Assembly: GCF_949296715.1 (NCBI RefSeq)
Contig: NZ_CASFQD010000013.1
Location: 22,958-86,957, forward strand
From: an uncultured Alistipes sp.
GTDB lineage: Bacteria; Bacteroidota; Bacteroidia; Bacteroidales; Rikenellaceae
Length of the DNA: 64,000 nucleotides
Direction: 5' to 3'
Positions 35,317 to 44,193 of this stretch are shown piece after piece; positions within the stretch are counted from its first letter, which is position 1; the number at the start of each line of letters is the position of its first letter. The notes under the pieces are model-generated. The model saw only the letters and a program-made list of their open reading frames with translations. It was not told where the DNA came from and did not search any database. The position numbers were made by a program, and so were the translations under genes.

Positions 35317-37370
35317 CGTTTGCGGAATTTGGGGGTGATGCCCAGGAAGAACGAGACGTTGAGCCGCGGCATGGGCCGCGAGAGGACCGTTTCGTACTCC
35401 TCGTTCAGCAGGTTGTGGATGCAGCCCTTGAGCGAGAACGACGCCCACGGGCATTCGAAGCTGCGGGCGAGCGAGAGGTCGCTCATGAAGTAGGGCTTCA
35501 CGCGCCCCAGCACGCCGGGGTCGTTGTCCGTCATCGTGTAGCGCTCGCTGTACCAGCACCACTTGTAGCCGAGTTCCCAGCGCCGCCACAGCAGCCGCGC
35601 GGTGAAGGCCGCCGAGTAGACCGGGATGTAGACCAGCTGCTTGCCCACGGAGCGGTCCGCGGGGCTGAACTTGTCGCCGCGGTTGATCGAGCGCGTCCAG
35701 GCGAAGTTGCCGTCGAAGCAGGCCCGCCAGCCGCCGTTCCAGGCCGCCTCGGCCGTGAGCTTCGTCTCGATGCCGTAGCTGTGTACGCGCCGCACGTTGA
35801 CCGGCGTGTAGATGCCCTGCTTGGCGGTGGCGATCCAGAGGATCCAGTCGTCGATATAGGAGTCGAAGGCCGTGACGGAGGCCTTCAGGCTCCGCCCTTT
35901 GCCGCCGAGCGCCGTCTCGACGCCGGCATCCCACGTCCAGCCGTGCTCGGGCTTGAGGTCGGGGTTGCCGCCCGGGCGGAAGTAGAGGTCGTTGAGGGTC
36001 GGGAAGCGGTAGTTGCGCGCCGCCGAGGCCTTCACGACAACGTTGCCGCGCCGCGAGAGCAGATAGTCGGCGAAGAGTGCCGGGATCAGGGGCGTCGTGC
36101 GGTCGCCGTAGAGCTCCCAGCGCAGGTCGGCCGCCACGCCCAGCCGCGGGTGCGGGCGCCACTTCACGGCGGCGAAGGCCGAGGCCTCGAAGCGCTGCTT
36201 GCGGTAGAGCGTGTCGGCGTGCTGGCCCGTGACGTAGTCGATGACCGAAAGGTCGCCCGTGCGCGTGTCGTGCTGGTGCATGGAGAGGCTGCCCGTGAAG
36301 AGCCACCGCTCGCCGAGGGCGTATTCGGCCTCGGCCTCGGCGAAGAGTGTGCGGATGCGGCTCTGCGCATCGGTCGCCGAGAAGAAGTTGCCCTGTCCCT
36401 CGACGTCGACGCGCATCAGGTAGCGCATCTCGGTGTGGGTGTAGCCGCCGCGCACCTCGGTCTTCAGCCCGCCGCGCAGCCGCTGCCACGCCGCCACGGC
36501 GCGCAGCGTGCGTTCGTCCTGCGTGTTGCGCTTCTGCTTGTCGGTGTTGCGCTCGGCGCTGGTCATCGCCAGCCCGCGGTGCGAGTCGAGGTACCAGGCC
36601 GCCAGCGAGAGCCGGTCGCCGCCGCGCGTCGTGCAGTAGAACTCCTGCATCACGTGCAGGTCGCGGAAGCCTCCGCCGCGGTTGCGCTGCAACGGGTAGT
36701 ATGAGTCGACGATGTTGCCGTTCTCGTCCGTGACGATCTGCTTGGTGTTGTAGTTGTGGTAGCGGAAGTCGTTTTCCGAGGTGCTGCACAGCAGGCGCGT
36801 GGAGCTGCTCCAGCGCTTCCCGCGCCAGGTCAGGCGGGCGAACTCGTCGAAGGTCGAGAACGACCCCACGCCCTGCACGTAGCGCAGCGAAAGCCCCTCC
36901 TCCTCGGGCGGCGAGGTCTTCAGCGTCACGGCGCCGCCCAGTCCGCCCCCCGTGATGCCCACCGAGCTGGCGCCGTGGAAGACCGCCGCGTCGTCGATGA
37001 AGTAGGAGGGGATGAGCGAGAAGTCTACCTGCCCGAGCATCGGCGAGTTGACCTTCATGCCGTTCCACGTCACCTGCGTGTGCGAGGGCGCCGTGCCGCG
37101 GAACGAGGCCGTCGCGAGCGTCGCGCGGCCGTAGGACTTGATGAAGATGGTCGTTCCGGTGGTCAGGGCGTCGGCCAGCGACGAGGTGATGTTCTCGCGC
37201 AGGACGGTGCTGTCGATCTGCGTGCGCTGCACGCCGATCTGCTTCATCGGGCGGCTCGCGGCGATCTCCACCCGTTCGATGTCGATGCTGCGCGCCGTCG
37301 CGTCGCCCTGCGCGGCGGCGGTCGCCGTGCAGAGAGCCGAGAGCAGGAGGAGGATGACGTTCCGGAGCAC
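35313..37370 (-). CDS. btuB: BtuB-like TonB-dependent vitamin B12 receptor
   Basis: A 685-residue outer-membrane receptor. The only start that gives a signal peptide (LRNVILLLLSALCTATAAAQ) is a GTG at 37370, 8 bp after the preceding stop. The plug domain includes VTWNGMKVNSPMLGQVDFSLIP and GGGLGGAVTLKT; the beta-barrel ends in NVSFFLGITPKF plus Arg, Lys and Arg. The cobalamin specificity is inferred from the riboswitch-led operon with a BtuG-like protein, not from the barrel itself. It is shorter than SusC-type receptors and lacks the regulatory-like N-terminal domain. Confidence 0.9.
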   Translation of the reverse strand: MLRNVILLLLSALCTATAAAQGDATARSIDIERVEIAASRPMKQIGVQRTQIDSTVLRENITSSLADALTTGTTIFIKSYGRATLATASFRGTAPSHTQVTWNGMKVNSPMLGQVDFSLIPSYFIDDAAVFHGASSVGITGGGLGGAVTLKTSPPEEEGLSLRYVQGVGSFSTFDEFARLTWRGKRWSSSTRLLCSTSENDFRYHNYNTKQIVTDENGNIVDSYYPLQRNRGGGFRDLHVMQEFYCTTRGGDRLSLAAWYLDSHRGLAMTSAERNTDKQKRNTQDERTLRAVAAWQRLRGGLKTEVRGGYTHTEMRYLMRVDVEGQGNFFSATDAQSRIRTLFAEAEAEYALGERWLFTGSLSMHQHDTRTGDLSVIDYVTGQHADTLYRKQRFEASAFAAVKWRPHPRLGVAADLRWELYGDRTTPLIPALFADYLLSRRGNVVVKASAARNYRFPTLNDLYFRPGGNPDLKPEHGWTWDAGVETALGGKGRSLKASVTAFDSYIDDWILWIATAKQGIYTPVNVRRVHSYGIETKLTAEAAWNGGWRACFDGNFAWTRSINRGDKFSPADRSVGKQLVYIPVYSAAFTARLLWRRWELGYKWCWYSERYTMTDNDPGVLGRVKPYFMSDLSLARSFECPWASFSLKGCIHNLLNEEYETVLSRPMPRLNVSFFLGITPKFRKR

Positions 37371-37378
37371 TGCGGCGG

Positions 37379-38257
37379 TTACTCTTTGCGGGTGACGGTG
37401 CGGAAGCAGCCGATGCCGCACACCTCGGTCGAAATCTCGCCGATGTTCGGGCGCGTGTCCCTCACACCGGTCTGTACCTTGATGAAGTCCACCTGCGTGA
37501 GGTTGGCCGGCGCCCCGTCCTCCGTCACGGCGTTGGCGATGCGCAGGCAGTTGATGCCGCTCACCAGATCGCGGCTCGACGCGTTGTCGGCATATCCCCA
37601 GCCGAAGGCCACCATGACGTAGCGGCCGTCGTCGGCCTCCGTGACATTGCTCGGAAGCAGCGTCCCGCCGAAGGAGAAGGCCGGCTCTTCGAGCCAGGCC
37701 GGGAAGTAGCTCTCCTGCGTATGGAAGTCGTTGCGCTCGACGATCCCTTCGTTGCCGCGGTTGTCGCGCCAGACGATCTCGCCGCCGGGCTGCTCCGGAC
37801 GGTAGTAGGTAATCGCGTATTCCCGGTCGGAGCGGTCGAACTCGCTGCCGCGCAGCTCGTACCAGGTGTCGTTGGGCAGCCCGTCGCCGTTCGTGTCCTG
37901 CATGACGTAGACGATGCCCGGCTCGGACGACCCGTCGAAGGTGTTGCCGCGGACCCACAGCTCGTAGTCGTCGCCCGCCGGGACGGGCTCGTCGAAGCGG
38001 GCGACGAGCATGCCGCCCCAGCCGCCCAGCGAGACGTAGTTGCCTTCGGCCAGGCGCCGCTCGGCATAGGCGCAGGCTCCGTCCGCGGTCGTTTCGCCGT
38101 TGAAGCCGCTCTGCGGCTCGTTGATGAACTGCCCCGGCGCCGGGGTGTACTCGATGATGCGGTCGGCGGGCTGCGAAATGCGGCTCGTGACGAACTCCTC
38201 GCTCGAATTGCAGGCGGCGGCCGCCGCGGCGAGGATCAGCAATGCGTATCTTTTCAT
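37379..38257 (-). CDS. Surface lipoprotein of the B12 locus
   Basis: A 292-residue lipoprotein (signal MKRYALLILAAAAAAC). The middle part has QDTNGDGLPNDTWYELRGSEF, an Asp-rich, calcium-binding-like loop, and beta-rich stretches (YELWVRGNTFDGSSEPG, YVMVAFGWGYADN). I recall similar proteins between BtuG and BtuB in Bacteroidetes cobalamin loci, where they are annotated only as cell-surface proteins. It overlaps the BtuG-like gene by 4 bp and precedes btuB by 8 bp. It may help capture corrinoids or stabilise the complex. Confidence 0.75.
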   Translation of the reverse strand: MKRYALLILAAAAAACNSSEEFVTSRISQPADRIIEYTPAPGQFINEPQSGFNGETTADGACAYAERRLAEGNYVSLGGWGGMLVARFDEPVPAGDDYELWVRGNTFDGSSEPGIVYVMQDTNGDGLPNDTWYELRGSEFDRSDREYAITYYRPEQPGGEIVWRDNRGNEGIVERNDFHTQESYFPAWLEEPAFSFGGTLLPSNVTEADDGRYVMVAFGWGYADNASSRDLVSGINCLRIANAVTEDGAPANLTQVDFIKVQTGVRDTRPNIGEISTEVCGIGCFRTVTRKE

Positions 38258-39309
38258 GGCTTGACTGTGGTTTGCGGTTTGAAGCAGAACGAGCCCGGCA
38301 CGATGCCCACGCGCAGCGTGTCGACGGCCCGGCCCTGCGGCGTGAAGCGGTAGACGACGCCGTGCTGCACGTAGTCGATGGCGTCGGCGACGTAGACCTC
38401 CGACGTTGTGGGATCGACCCCCAGCCCGTAGTAGATCGTTCCGGCATAGGGCAGGAAGGGTGTTGCGGGGAGCTGCTCGTCGTCGACGCGCATGCGCCAG
38501 ACGTCGCGGTTGATGAAGTAGAGCGTGTCTCGCCGTCCGTTGAGGGCGAGCCGCGCGGGGTGGTCGCCCGCCGGGAAGGAGAAGGTGCGCTCGATGCGGC
38601 GCGTCGCGGCGTCGATGCGGTAGAGGACCGCGGGGTCGTTCAGCCCGTCGGTCACGGTCCAGAGCTTGCCGTTGCGGTCGACGGCCAGCGCCGAGGGCTG
38701 GCGTCCCACGGTGATCGAGTCGACGAGCCGCTCCGTGCGGGTGTCGATGACCAGCAGCTTGTTGTCGTAGGACCAGCAGTTGACGAAGACCTCGTCGCCC
38801 CACTGCACCATCTGTTCGGTCGACTTGTGGCCGTTGGTCGCGATGTGGCCCCGGATGCGGTTCGTGCGGGCGTCCGCGACGGTGATGCGCGGGTCGTAGA
38901 GGTCCGTAATGTAGAGCGTCGTGTCGTTCGGGAAGTGCACGTAGCGGGGCGAGACGACCCCCTCGATGATACCCCGCAGGCGGAACGTTGCGGGGTCGAT
39001 CTCGTAGACTGCGCCCGAGTTGTTGACCACGACGTAGGCGCGGCCGTCGTGCAGGCTCATCGACTGGGCCACGTCGCCGAGCTTCATGCCGTTGGCGCGG
39101 ATGAAGACCTCGTTCTCGAGCTGCCGCGTCGCGGGGTCGTAGTACGAGAGCGAGGCGTTGTCCCACGTGAAGTTGCCCTCGCAGGTGATGAAGACGCCGC
39201 GGCCCGAGGTGGCGAATGCCTCCTCGTCGAGCGGTCCGTAGTCCATGCAGGCCGTGGCCAGCGCCGCGGCCGCACAGCAGGCGGCGATATGTCCTTTCCA
39301 GCGTCTCAT
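38254..39309 (-). CDS. BtuG-like beta-propeller B12-binding surface lipoprotein
   Basis: A 351-residue lipoprotein (signal and LATAC lipobox, Cys about 21). Repeated propeller blades of the YncE type are visible (GAVYEIDPATFRLRGII, TLYITDLYDPRITVADARTN, LLVIDTRTERLVDSITVGRQ, LYFINRDVWRMRV). This is the architecture of BtuG, the surface protein that binds cobalamin tightly and hands it to BtuB. It is the first gene after a cobalamin riboswitch. The family assignment is strong from context, less from specific residues. Confidence 0.85.
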   Translation of the reverse strand: MRRWKGHIAACCAAAALATACMDYGPLDEEAFATSGRGVFITCEGNFTWDNASLSYYDPATRQLENEVFIRANGMKLGDVAQSMSLHDGRAYVVVNNSGAVYEIDPATFRLRGIIEGVVSPRYVHFPNDTTLYITDLYDPRITVADARTNRIRGHIATNGHKSTEQMVQWGDEVFVNCWSYDNKLLVIDTRTERLVDSITVGRQPSALAVDRNGKLWTVTDGLNDPAVLYRIDAATRRIERTFSFPAGDHPARLALNGRRDTLYFINRDVWRMRVDDEQLPATPFLPYAGTIYYGLGVDPTTSEVYVADAIDYVQHGVVYRFTPQGRAVDTLRVGIVPGSFCFKPQTTVKP

Positions 39310-39402
39310 CCGTATCGTGGCGGGCGGGGCGCGTGGCGGGGGAAAAGAGGAATTTCACACGGACACGTCACCCCATTCTCCGCAGGGTTCGTAAGGTTCG
39401 GA

Positions 39403-39580
39403 GCGCAATGGCAGGTCTTCTGACTCGTTACCGTTCGGGCGCCTTCCCGTCCCCGGGGGACAGTGGCGTGATGCCGGAACGCAGGGTGTAACTCACAGCA
39501 GCGGGAACTGTTGCCGGTTTGCACGGCATTCCCTTTTGATCCGGACGGCGCATGCGGCCGTCCCTGTGGAACCATTGCGC
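39403..39580 (-). promoter_or_regulatory. Cobalamin riboswitch upstream of the BtuG/BtuB operon
   Basis: On the minus strand the element has P1 (GCGCAATGG at 39403-39411 pairing with CCATTGCGC at 39572-39580), GGATCAAAAGGGAAT, a GCCACTG segment, a GGGAAGGCGC segment and the GTCAGAAGACCTGCC 3' box. A TACTTTTG promoter element (39583-39590) lies directly before P1. The 3' end is 93 bp before the BtuG-like gene. The layout matches the nrdDG riboswitch of this window. Confidence 0.95.
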
Positions 39581-39582
39581 GG

Positions 39583-39590
39583 CAAAAGTA
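39583..39590 (-). promoter_or_regulatory. -7 promoter element of the B12 operon
   Basis: The minus strand reads TACTTTTG next to the riboswitch P1, a full match to TAnnTTTG. Confidence 0.6.
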
Positions 39591-39642
39591 ACCTTTTTTT
39601 GCGAGATTGCCATGCGTATTCGTGCATTTCGGCTAAAAAGAT

Positions 39643-39650
39643 TATCTTTG
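39643..39650 (+). promoter_or_regulatory. -7 promoter element of the GNAT/AsmA operon
   Basis: TATCTTTG lies 27 bp before the GNAT start and faces away from the B12 operon promoter 50 bp away. Confidence 0.55.
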
Positions 39651-39677
39651 CGGAACAGTGAGAGGTTTCGAAAGGGC

Positions 39678-40118
39678 ATGGAAACGGTGATCGATACGGT
39701 GAGCGAGGTGACGCCGTCCGTGTGCGAGGCGTTCGCGCGGCTCATGCCGCAGCTCTCGGCGCGTCTGGGCGCCCCCTCCGCCGAACGGCTGCGGCGCATC
39801 TGCTTATCGCCGGCCTCCGCGCTGCTGGCCGCACGGCGCGGTGCGGAGATCGTCGGGCTGCTGACGCTCGTGTGGTACGACGCCCCCTCGGGCCGCAAGG
39901 CGTGGATCGAGGATGTGGTCGTCGATGCCGCGGCACGCGGCTGCGGCGCGGGTGAGGCGCTGGTGCGTGCAGCGCTTGCGCGTGCCCGGCAGGTGGGGGC
40001 CGACCGGGTGATGCTCACCTCGTCGGCGGCCCGCACGGCGGCCCGGAACCTCTACCGGAAAGTGGGATTCGAAGAGGCGGAGACGACGGTTTTCGCCCTT
40101 AAAACGGAAGAACAATGA
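39678..40118 (+). CDS. GNAT-family N-acetyltransferase
   Basis: A 146-residue acetyltransferase; I chose the start at 39678 (METVIDTVSEV), which lies after the promoter. The core shows EDVVVDAAARGCGAGEALVRAAL, the acetyl-CoA pyrophosphate-binding loop (consensus R/Q-x-x-G-x-G/A) in a variant form, and AARNLYRKVGF near the C terminus. The acceptor is unknown. It overlaps the AsmA gene by 4 bp. Confidence 0.85.
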   Translation: METVIDTVSEVTPSVCEAFARLMPQLSARLGAPSAERLRRICLSPASALLAARRGAEIVGLLTLVWYDAPSGRKAWIEDVVVDAAARGCGAGEALVRAALARARQVGADRVMLTSSAARTAARNLYRKVGFEEAETTVFALKTEEQ

Positions 40119-42793
40119 AGAAATTTCTGAAAATTACGGCAACGGTGGTGGCCGTGGTGCTGGTGGCGGCGATCGTTACGCCGCTGCTGTTTCGCGGACG
40201 GATTGTCGAGATCGTCAAGCGCGAGGCCAATGAGATGCTGACGGCGCGGCTCGATTTCGAGAAACTCGACATCAGCCTGCTGCGCAACTTTCCCAACGCC
40301 TCGCTGAACCTCAAGGGGCTGACACTCGTCGGTACCGACCGCTTCGAGGGCGATACGATCGTCGCGGCCAAGCGTATTTCGGTGGTCGTGAACCTCATGT
40401 CGCTCGTGGGCGATGAGGGGTTCGAGGTGCGCAAGATCGTCCTTGCGTCGCCCGCCGTACATGCGCACAAGCTTGCCGACGGCGCGGTCAACTGGAACGT
40501 GATGAAACCCTCGGGCGAGGCCGACACGACGGCTGCCGCGGAGGAGAACTCCTCGGCGTTCCGCCTTTCGGTCCGCGACTTCCGGATTTCGGATGCCGTG
40601 ATCCGCTACGAGGACGACTCGACGAACATGCAGTTCCGCACGGCGCCGCTGTCGCTCGGGCTCCGGGGCGACCTGTCGGCCGACGAGACGCAGCTGGACC
40701 TCGACCTGCTGGCCCGGGGCGTCAGCCTCACGCAGGGCGGCGTGCCGCTGCTGAGCGATGCCGAGACGGCGCTCGACGCCGAGATTTCGGCCGACCTGGT
40801 GAACGGCCGCTTCACCTTCTCGCGCAACACACTGCGCCTGAATGCCATCGAGATGCGCCTCGACGGCTGGGTGCAGCAGACCGACGATGCCCTGACGATG
40901 GATATCAGCGCCGGATGCAGCGACGTGCGCTTCAAGGACCTGCTGTCGCTCATCCCGGCCTTCTACAAACACGAGTTCCGCAACCTGGCGGCGTCGGGCG
41001 AGCTCTCGATGGAGCTCTGGGCCCGGGGCGAGATGCGCGGGTCGCAGCTCCCGGCCTTCGAGATGAAGACCGAGGTGCGCAACGGCAGCTTCCAGTACTC
41101 CTCGCTGCCGAAGGCCGTTACCGACATCAACATTTCGGCCTGTGTCTCCAACCCCGGCGGGGTGATGGATCAGACCGAGGTGGATGTTTCGGCCTTCAGC
41201 CTGAAGATGGCGGGCAACGCCCTTTCGGCCACGTGCCACGCGACGAACCTCATGAGCGATCCCGTGTTCCGGGCCACGGCTTCGGGCCGCGTGGACCTGG
41301 GGGCCGTGCGCGAGGTCTATCCGCTGGAGGAGGGGATCGATCTCGACGGCCAGGTCTCGGCGACGCTCAAGCTCTCGGGCCGCAAGTCCGATGTGATGCA
41401 GAAGCGTTACGGCCGGATTGCCGCCTCGGGTACGTTCGTCGTCGAGCAGCTGGGCCTGCACGTGCAGAATCTGCCGGAGGTCTTCATCCGGCGTGCCGCC
41501 GCGACCATCACGCCGCAGTCGATGACGCTCGGCGAGTTCGGTGTGACGGTGGGGCGGAGCGACCTGGCGGCCAACGGCCAGCTCACGGGCTACCTCGGCT
41601 ACCTGATGAACGGCGATCCGCTCTCGGGCCGCCTCTACGTGAAGTCTGATCTGCTGGACCTGAACGAGATACGTGCCGCGGTGCCCACGTCCGGCGAGCC
41701 GGAGGCCGAGGCGGAGAAGAGCGCTTCCTCCGGGCCCGTGCAGGCGATCGTCGTGCCGAAGAACCTCGACCTGTCGCTCAATACCGACCTGAAGAAGGTG
41801 CTCTTCGACAAAATGACCCTGACCGACATCTCGGGCGAGATGCACGTGGCGGGCGGCAGGCTGTCGCTCGACAGGCTGGGCCTGCAACTCTTCGGCGGCA
41901 AGGCGGCGCTTTCGGGCAGCTACTCCACGGCGGAGGACCCGTCGCGTCCGTCGCTCTCGCTGGCGGCTTCGATTACGAAAGCCTCCTTCGCCAGGACGTT
42001 CGAGGAGGCGGTGGCCGTGCAGCAGCTTGCACCGATCTTCGAGAAGACGAGCGGCGACTATTCGCTGTCGATTGACATGAAGACGACGCTCGACGCCGCG
42101 ATGTCGCCCGACGTCACGACGCTCGAGGCGACGGGCGAGCTCCGTTCGGAGAATGTCCGCGTCGAGGGTGTCGAGGCGTTCGACAAGCTGGCCGACCTGC
42201 TGAACAACGACAAGCTGCGCCGCATCGAGGCCCGGGACCTGTCTATCCGCTTCAAGGTCCGCGACGGCCGTGTCACGACGGAGCCCTTCGACCTGAAGAT
42301 GGGCGACGTGAATGTCAACATGTCGGGCTCCACGGGGCTCGACCGGACGATCGACTACACGGCGAAGGTGACCCTTCCGAAACAGGCTACGGGCGGGGTG
42401 CTGGGCGCCATCAACGTGGGTATCGGCGGCACCTTCACCGCGCCCAAGATTACGCTGGGCATGCAGGAGACGGTCGAGGAGGTCGTATCGAACGTCGTGG
42501 CGGACCAGCTGGACAACCTGACGGGCGGACGCGGCGCGCTGCTTTCGGACGACACCGCGACGCGGGCCGCCGCCCTGCGCGAGGAGGCGCAGCGTGCGGG
42601 CGAGAAGCTCATCGAGGCGGCCGAAACGCAGCGCCGGAAGCTGGTCGATGCCGCCGCCAAGAAGGGCGCCCTGGCGAAGATCGCCGCCGAGGCGGCGGGT
42701 GACGCTCTGGTCGACGAGGCGAAGAAGCAGGCCAAGGCGCTGGTTGCCGAAGCCGAGAAGCAGATCGAGAAACTCTCGCAGCAGGAGCAGTAG
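40115..42793 (+). CDS. AsmA-family large envelope protein
   Basis: An 892-residue protein with an N-terminal transmembrane anchor (FLKITATVVAVVLVAAIVTPLLF) and a long repetitive beta-rich region (LDFEKLDISLLRNFPNASLNLKGLTL is the AsmA N-terminal signature). The late part (MGDVNVNMSGSTGLDRTIDY) is the AsmA C-terminal pattern. The last 90 residues are Ala/Glu/Lys-rich and probably a coiled coil. AsmA-like proteins are thought to bridge inner and outer membranes for lipid transport. It is translationally coupled to the GNAT gene and followed by lysO after 2 bp. Confidence 0.9.
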   Translation: MKKFLKITATVVAVVLVAAIVTPLLFRGRIVEIVKREANEMLTARLDFEKLDISLLRNFPNASLNLKGLTLVGTDRFEGDTIVAAKRISVVVNLMSLVGDEGFEVRKIVLASPAVHAHKLADGAVNWNVMKPSGEADTTAAAEENSSAFRLSVRDFRISDAVIRYEDDSTNMQFRTAPLSLGLRGDLSADETQLDLDLLARGVSLTQGGVPLLSDAETALDAEISADLVNGRFTFSRNTLRLNAIEMRLDGWVQQTDDALTMDISAGCSDVRFKDLLSLIPAFYKHEFRNLAASGELSMELWARGEMRGSQLPAFEMKTEVRNGSFQYSSLPKAVTDINISACVSNPGGVMDQTEVDVSAFSLKMAGNALSATCHATNLMSDPVFRATASGRVDLGAVREVYPLEEGIDLDGQVSATLKLSGRKSDVMQKRYGRIAASGTFVVEQLGLHVQNLPEVFIRRAAATITPQSMTLGEFGVTVGRSDLAANGQLTGYLGYLMNGDPLSGRLYVKSDLLDLNEIRAAVPTSGEPEAEAEKSASSGPVQAIVVPKNLDLSLNTDLKKVLFDKMTLTDISGEMHVAGGRLSLDRLGLQLFGGKAALSGSYSTAEDPSRPSLSLAASITKASFARTFEEAVAVQQLAPIFEKTSGDYSLSIDMKTTLDAAMSPDVTTLEATGELRSENVRVEGVEAFDKLADLLNNDKLRRIEARDLSIRFKVRDGRVTTEPFDLKMGDVNVNMSGSTGLDRTIDYTAKVTLPKQATGGVLGAINVGIGGTFTAPKITLGMQETVEEVVSNVVADQLDNLTGGRGALLSDDTATRAAALREEAQRAGEKLIEAAETQRRKLVDAAAKKGALAKIAAEAAGDALVDEAKKQAKALVAEAEKQIEKLSQQEQ

Positions 42794-42795
42794 CG

Positions 42796-43761
42796 ATGCT
42801 TGCGGTTTTTACCGCCATACTGGCGGGTATTGTGACGGGGCGTCTGTGCAGGGGCAGACGCCTCGCCTTTGTTCCCCGGCTGATTGCCGGGGTGATCCGG
42901 GCGCTGCTCTTCCTGCTCGGCCTCGAGGTCGGGTCGGACCCGGCCGTTGTCGGGGGCATGGCGACGCTCGGAGCCGCCGCCTTTCTTCTCTTTGCCGGGG
43001 CAGTCGGCGGGAGCATCGGAGCGGCGTGGCTGCTGTGGCGCCTGATCCGCCGCCGGGCGGCTGCCTGCACGACAGACGGCACCGGGGAGGAGCGGACGGA
43101 GCGTGGCGGCGCCCCGGCTGCCGGAGAGACGGCTCCTGCTGCGACGTCTCTGTGGAATACGCTCCGGGGCAGCCTTGTCATCGTCGCCTTCTTTGTGGCG
43201 GGCCTGCTGGCCGGGTTGTGCCTGCCGCCCCGGGCCCTGCCTGCCGGTGCGAGCACGGCGGTGCTCTACCTGCTGATGTATTGCGTCGGCATCACGCTCG
43301 GCCACGACGAGATGCTTGCCCGCCGGGTCCGTCGGCTGGACCCGCGGCTGGCCCTGCTGCCCCTTGCCACGGCCGGCGGTACGCTTGCCGGTGCGGCGCT
43401 TGTCACGCCGCTGCTCGGCGAGGGGTCCGTGACGGACTCGCTGGCTGTCGGGGCGGGCTTCGGATACTATTCGCTTTCGAGCATCTTCATCGCCGACATG
43501 CGCGGGCCCGAACTGGCCACCGTGGCCCTGCTGTGCAACGTCATGCGGGAGTTGTTCACGCTCGTGGCCGCGCCGCTCGTCTCCCGCTGGGCGGGGCCGC
43601 TGGCCGCCGTGTCGATCGGCGGGGCCACGACTTTCGACACGACGCTGCCCGTCATCACGCAGGCCGCCGGAGCCCCCTACGCCGTGGTGTCGGTCTTCCA
43701 CGGCTGCGTGCTCGATTTCAGCGTCCCGTTTCTGGTGACGTTCTTCTGTTCGTTGGGATAG
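42796..43761 (+). CDS. lysO: Lysine exporter LysO-like membrane protein (DUF340)
   Basis: A 321-residue polytopic protein. The N-terminal half has three or four helices, a charged linker with Glu and Arg residues near 90-115, and the C-terminal half bears the DUF340 core (MYCVGITLGHDE, VGAGFGYYSLSSIFIADMRGPELATVALLCNVMRE, GGATTFDTTLPVI). Family members export lysine or its analogues. It is separated by 2 bp from the AsmA gene and ends at a strong terminator. Confidence 0.88.
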   Translation: MLAVFTAILAGIVTGRLCRGRRLAFVPRLIAGVIRALLFLLGLEVGSDPAVVGGMATLGAAAFLLFAGAVGGSIGAAWLLWRLIRRRAAACTTDGTGEERTERGGAPAAGETAPAATSLWNTLRGSLVIVAFFVAGLLAGLCLPPRALPAGASTAVLYLLMYCVGITLGHDEMLARRVRRLDPRLALLPLATAGGTLAGAALVTPLLGEGSVTDSLAVGAGFGYYSLSSIFIADMRGPELATVALLCNVMRELFTLVAAPLVSRWAGPLAAVSIGGATTFDTTLPVITQAAGAPYAVVSVFHGCVLDFSVPFLVTFFCSLG

Positions 43762-43767
43762 AGTGAA

Positions 43768-43791
43768 CAGGGCCCCGGAAACGGGGCCCTG
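43768..43791. terminator. Terminator between lysO and the winged-helix gene
   Basis: CAGGGCCCCG and CGGGGCCCTG form a 10-bp perfect stem with a GAAA loop, between convergent genes. Confidence 0.85.
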
Positions 43792-43794
43792 CCG

Positions 43795-44079
43795 CTATTT
43801 TCTGATATAGGTCTGCAACGCCTCGACATACTCCGCGAAGGCGTCGCGCCCCGCGTCGGTGATGCGGCAGACCGTGCAGGGCATCTTGCCCCGGAAGGTC
43901 TTTTCCACGGTGATGTAGCCCGCCCTGGACAGCTTGTCCAGCTGCACGGAGAGGTTGCCGGCCGTGGCGCCGGTCTGCTGGCGGATGAAGACGAAGTCGG
44001 CGCTTTCGACCCCGATGAGGATCGACATCACGGCCAGCCGGAGCTCCGAGTGCAGCAGCGGATTAAGCTCCCTGAACAT
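43795..44079 (-). CDS. Small winged-helix transcriptional regulator
   Basis: A 94-residue DNA-binding protein with a winged-helix fold (LHSELRLAVMSILIGVESADFVFIRQQTGATAGNLSVQLDKL then AGYITVEKTFRGKMPCTVCRIT). The pattern fits the short MarR/ArsR-like regulators that accompany membrane proteins in Bacteroidetes. It is last in a minus-strand group of four small genes (45567 to 43795). Two Cys (PCTVC) could be a redox or metal site, which is speculation. Confidence 0.85.
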   Translation of the reverse strand: MFRELNPLLHSELRLAVMSILIGVESADFVFIRQQTGATAGNLSVQLDKLSRAGYITVEKTFRGKMPCTVCRITDAGRDAFAEYVEALQTYIRK

Positions 44080-44193
44080 GGCGGTGCGGTTTTGCCTTCG
44101 CGGCGGCGTCCGGCCCGGGATGCGGACTTCGGGCGGCGAAGCGGGTTTGTCGGGGTTCCGACGGGGAACCCGTATGGGGTGCGGTCTGCATGG

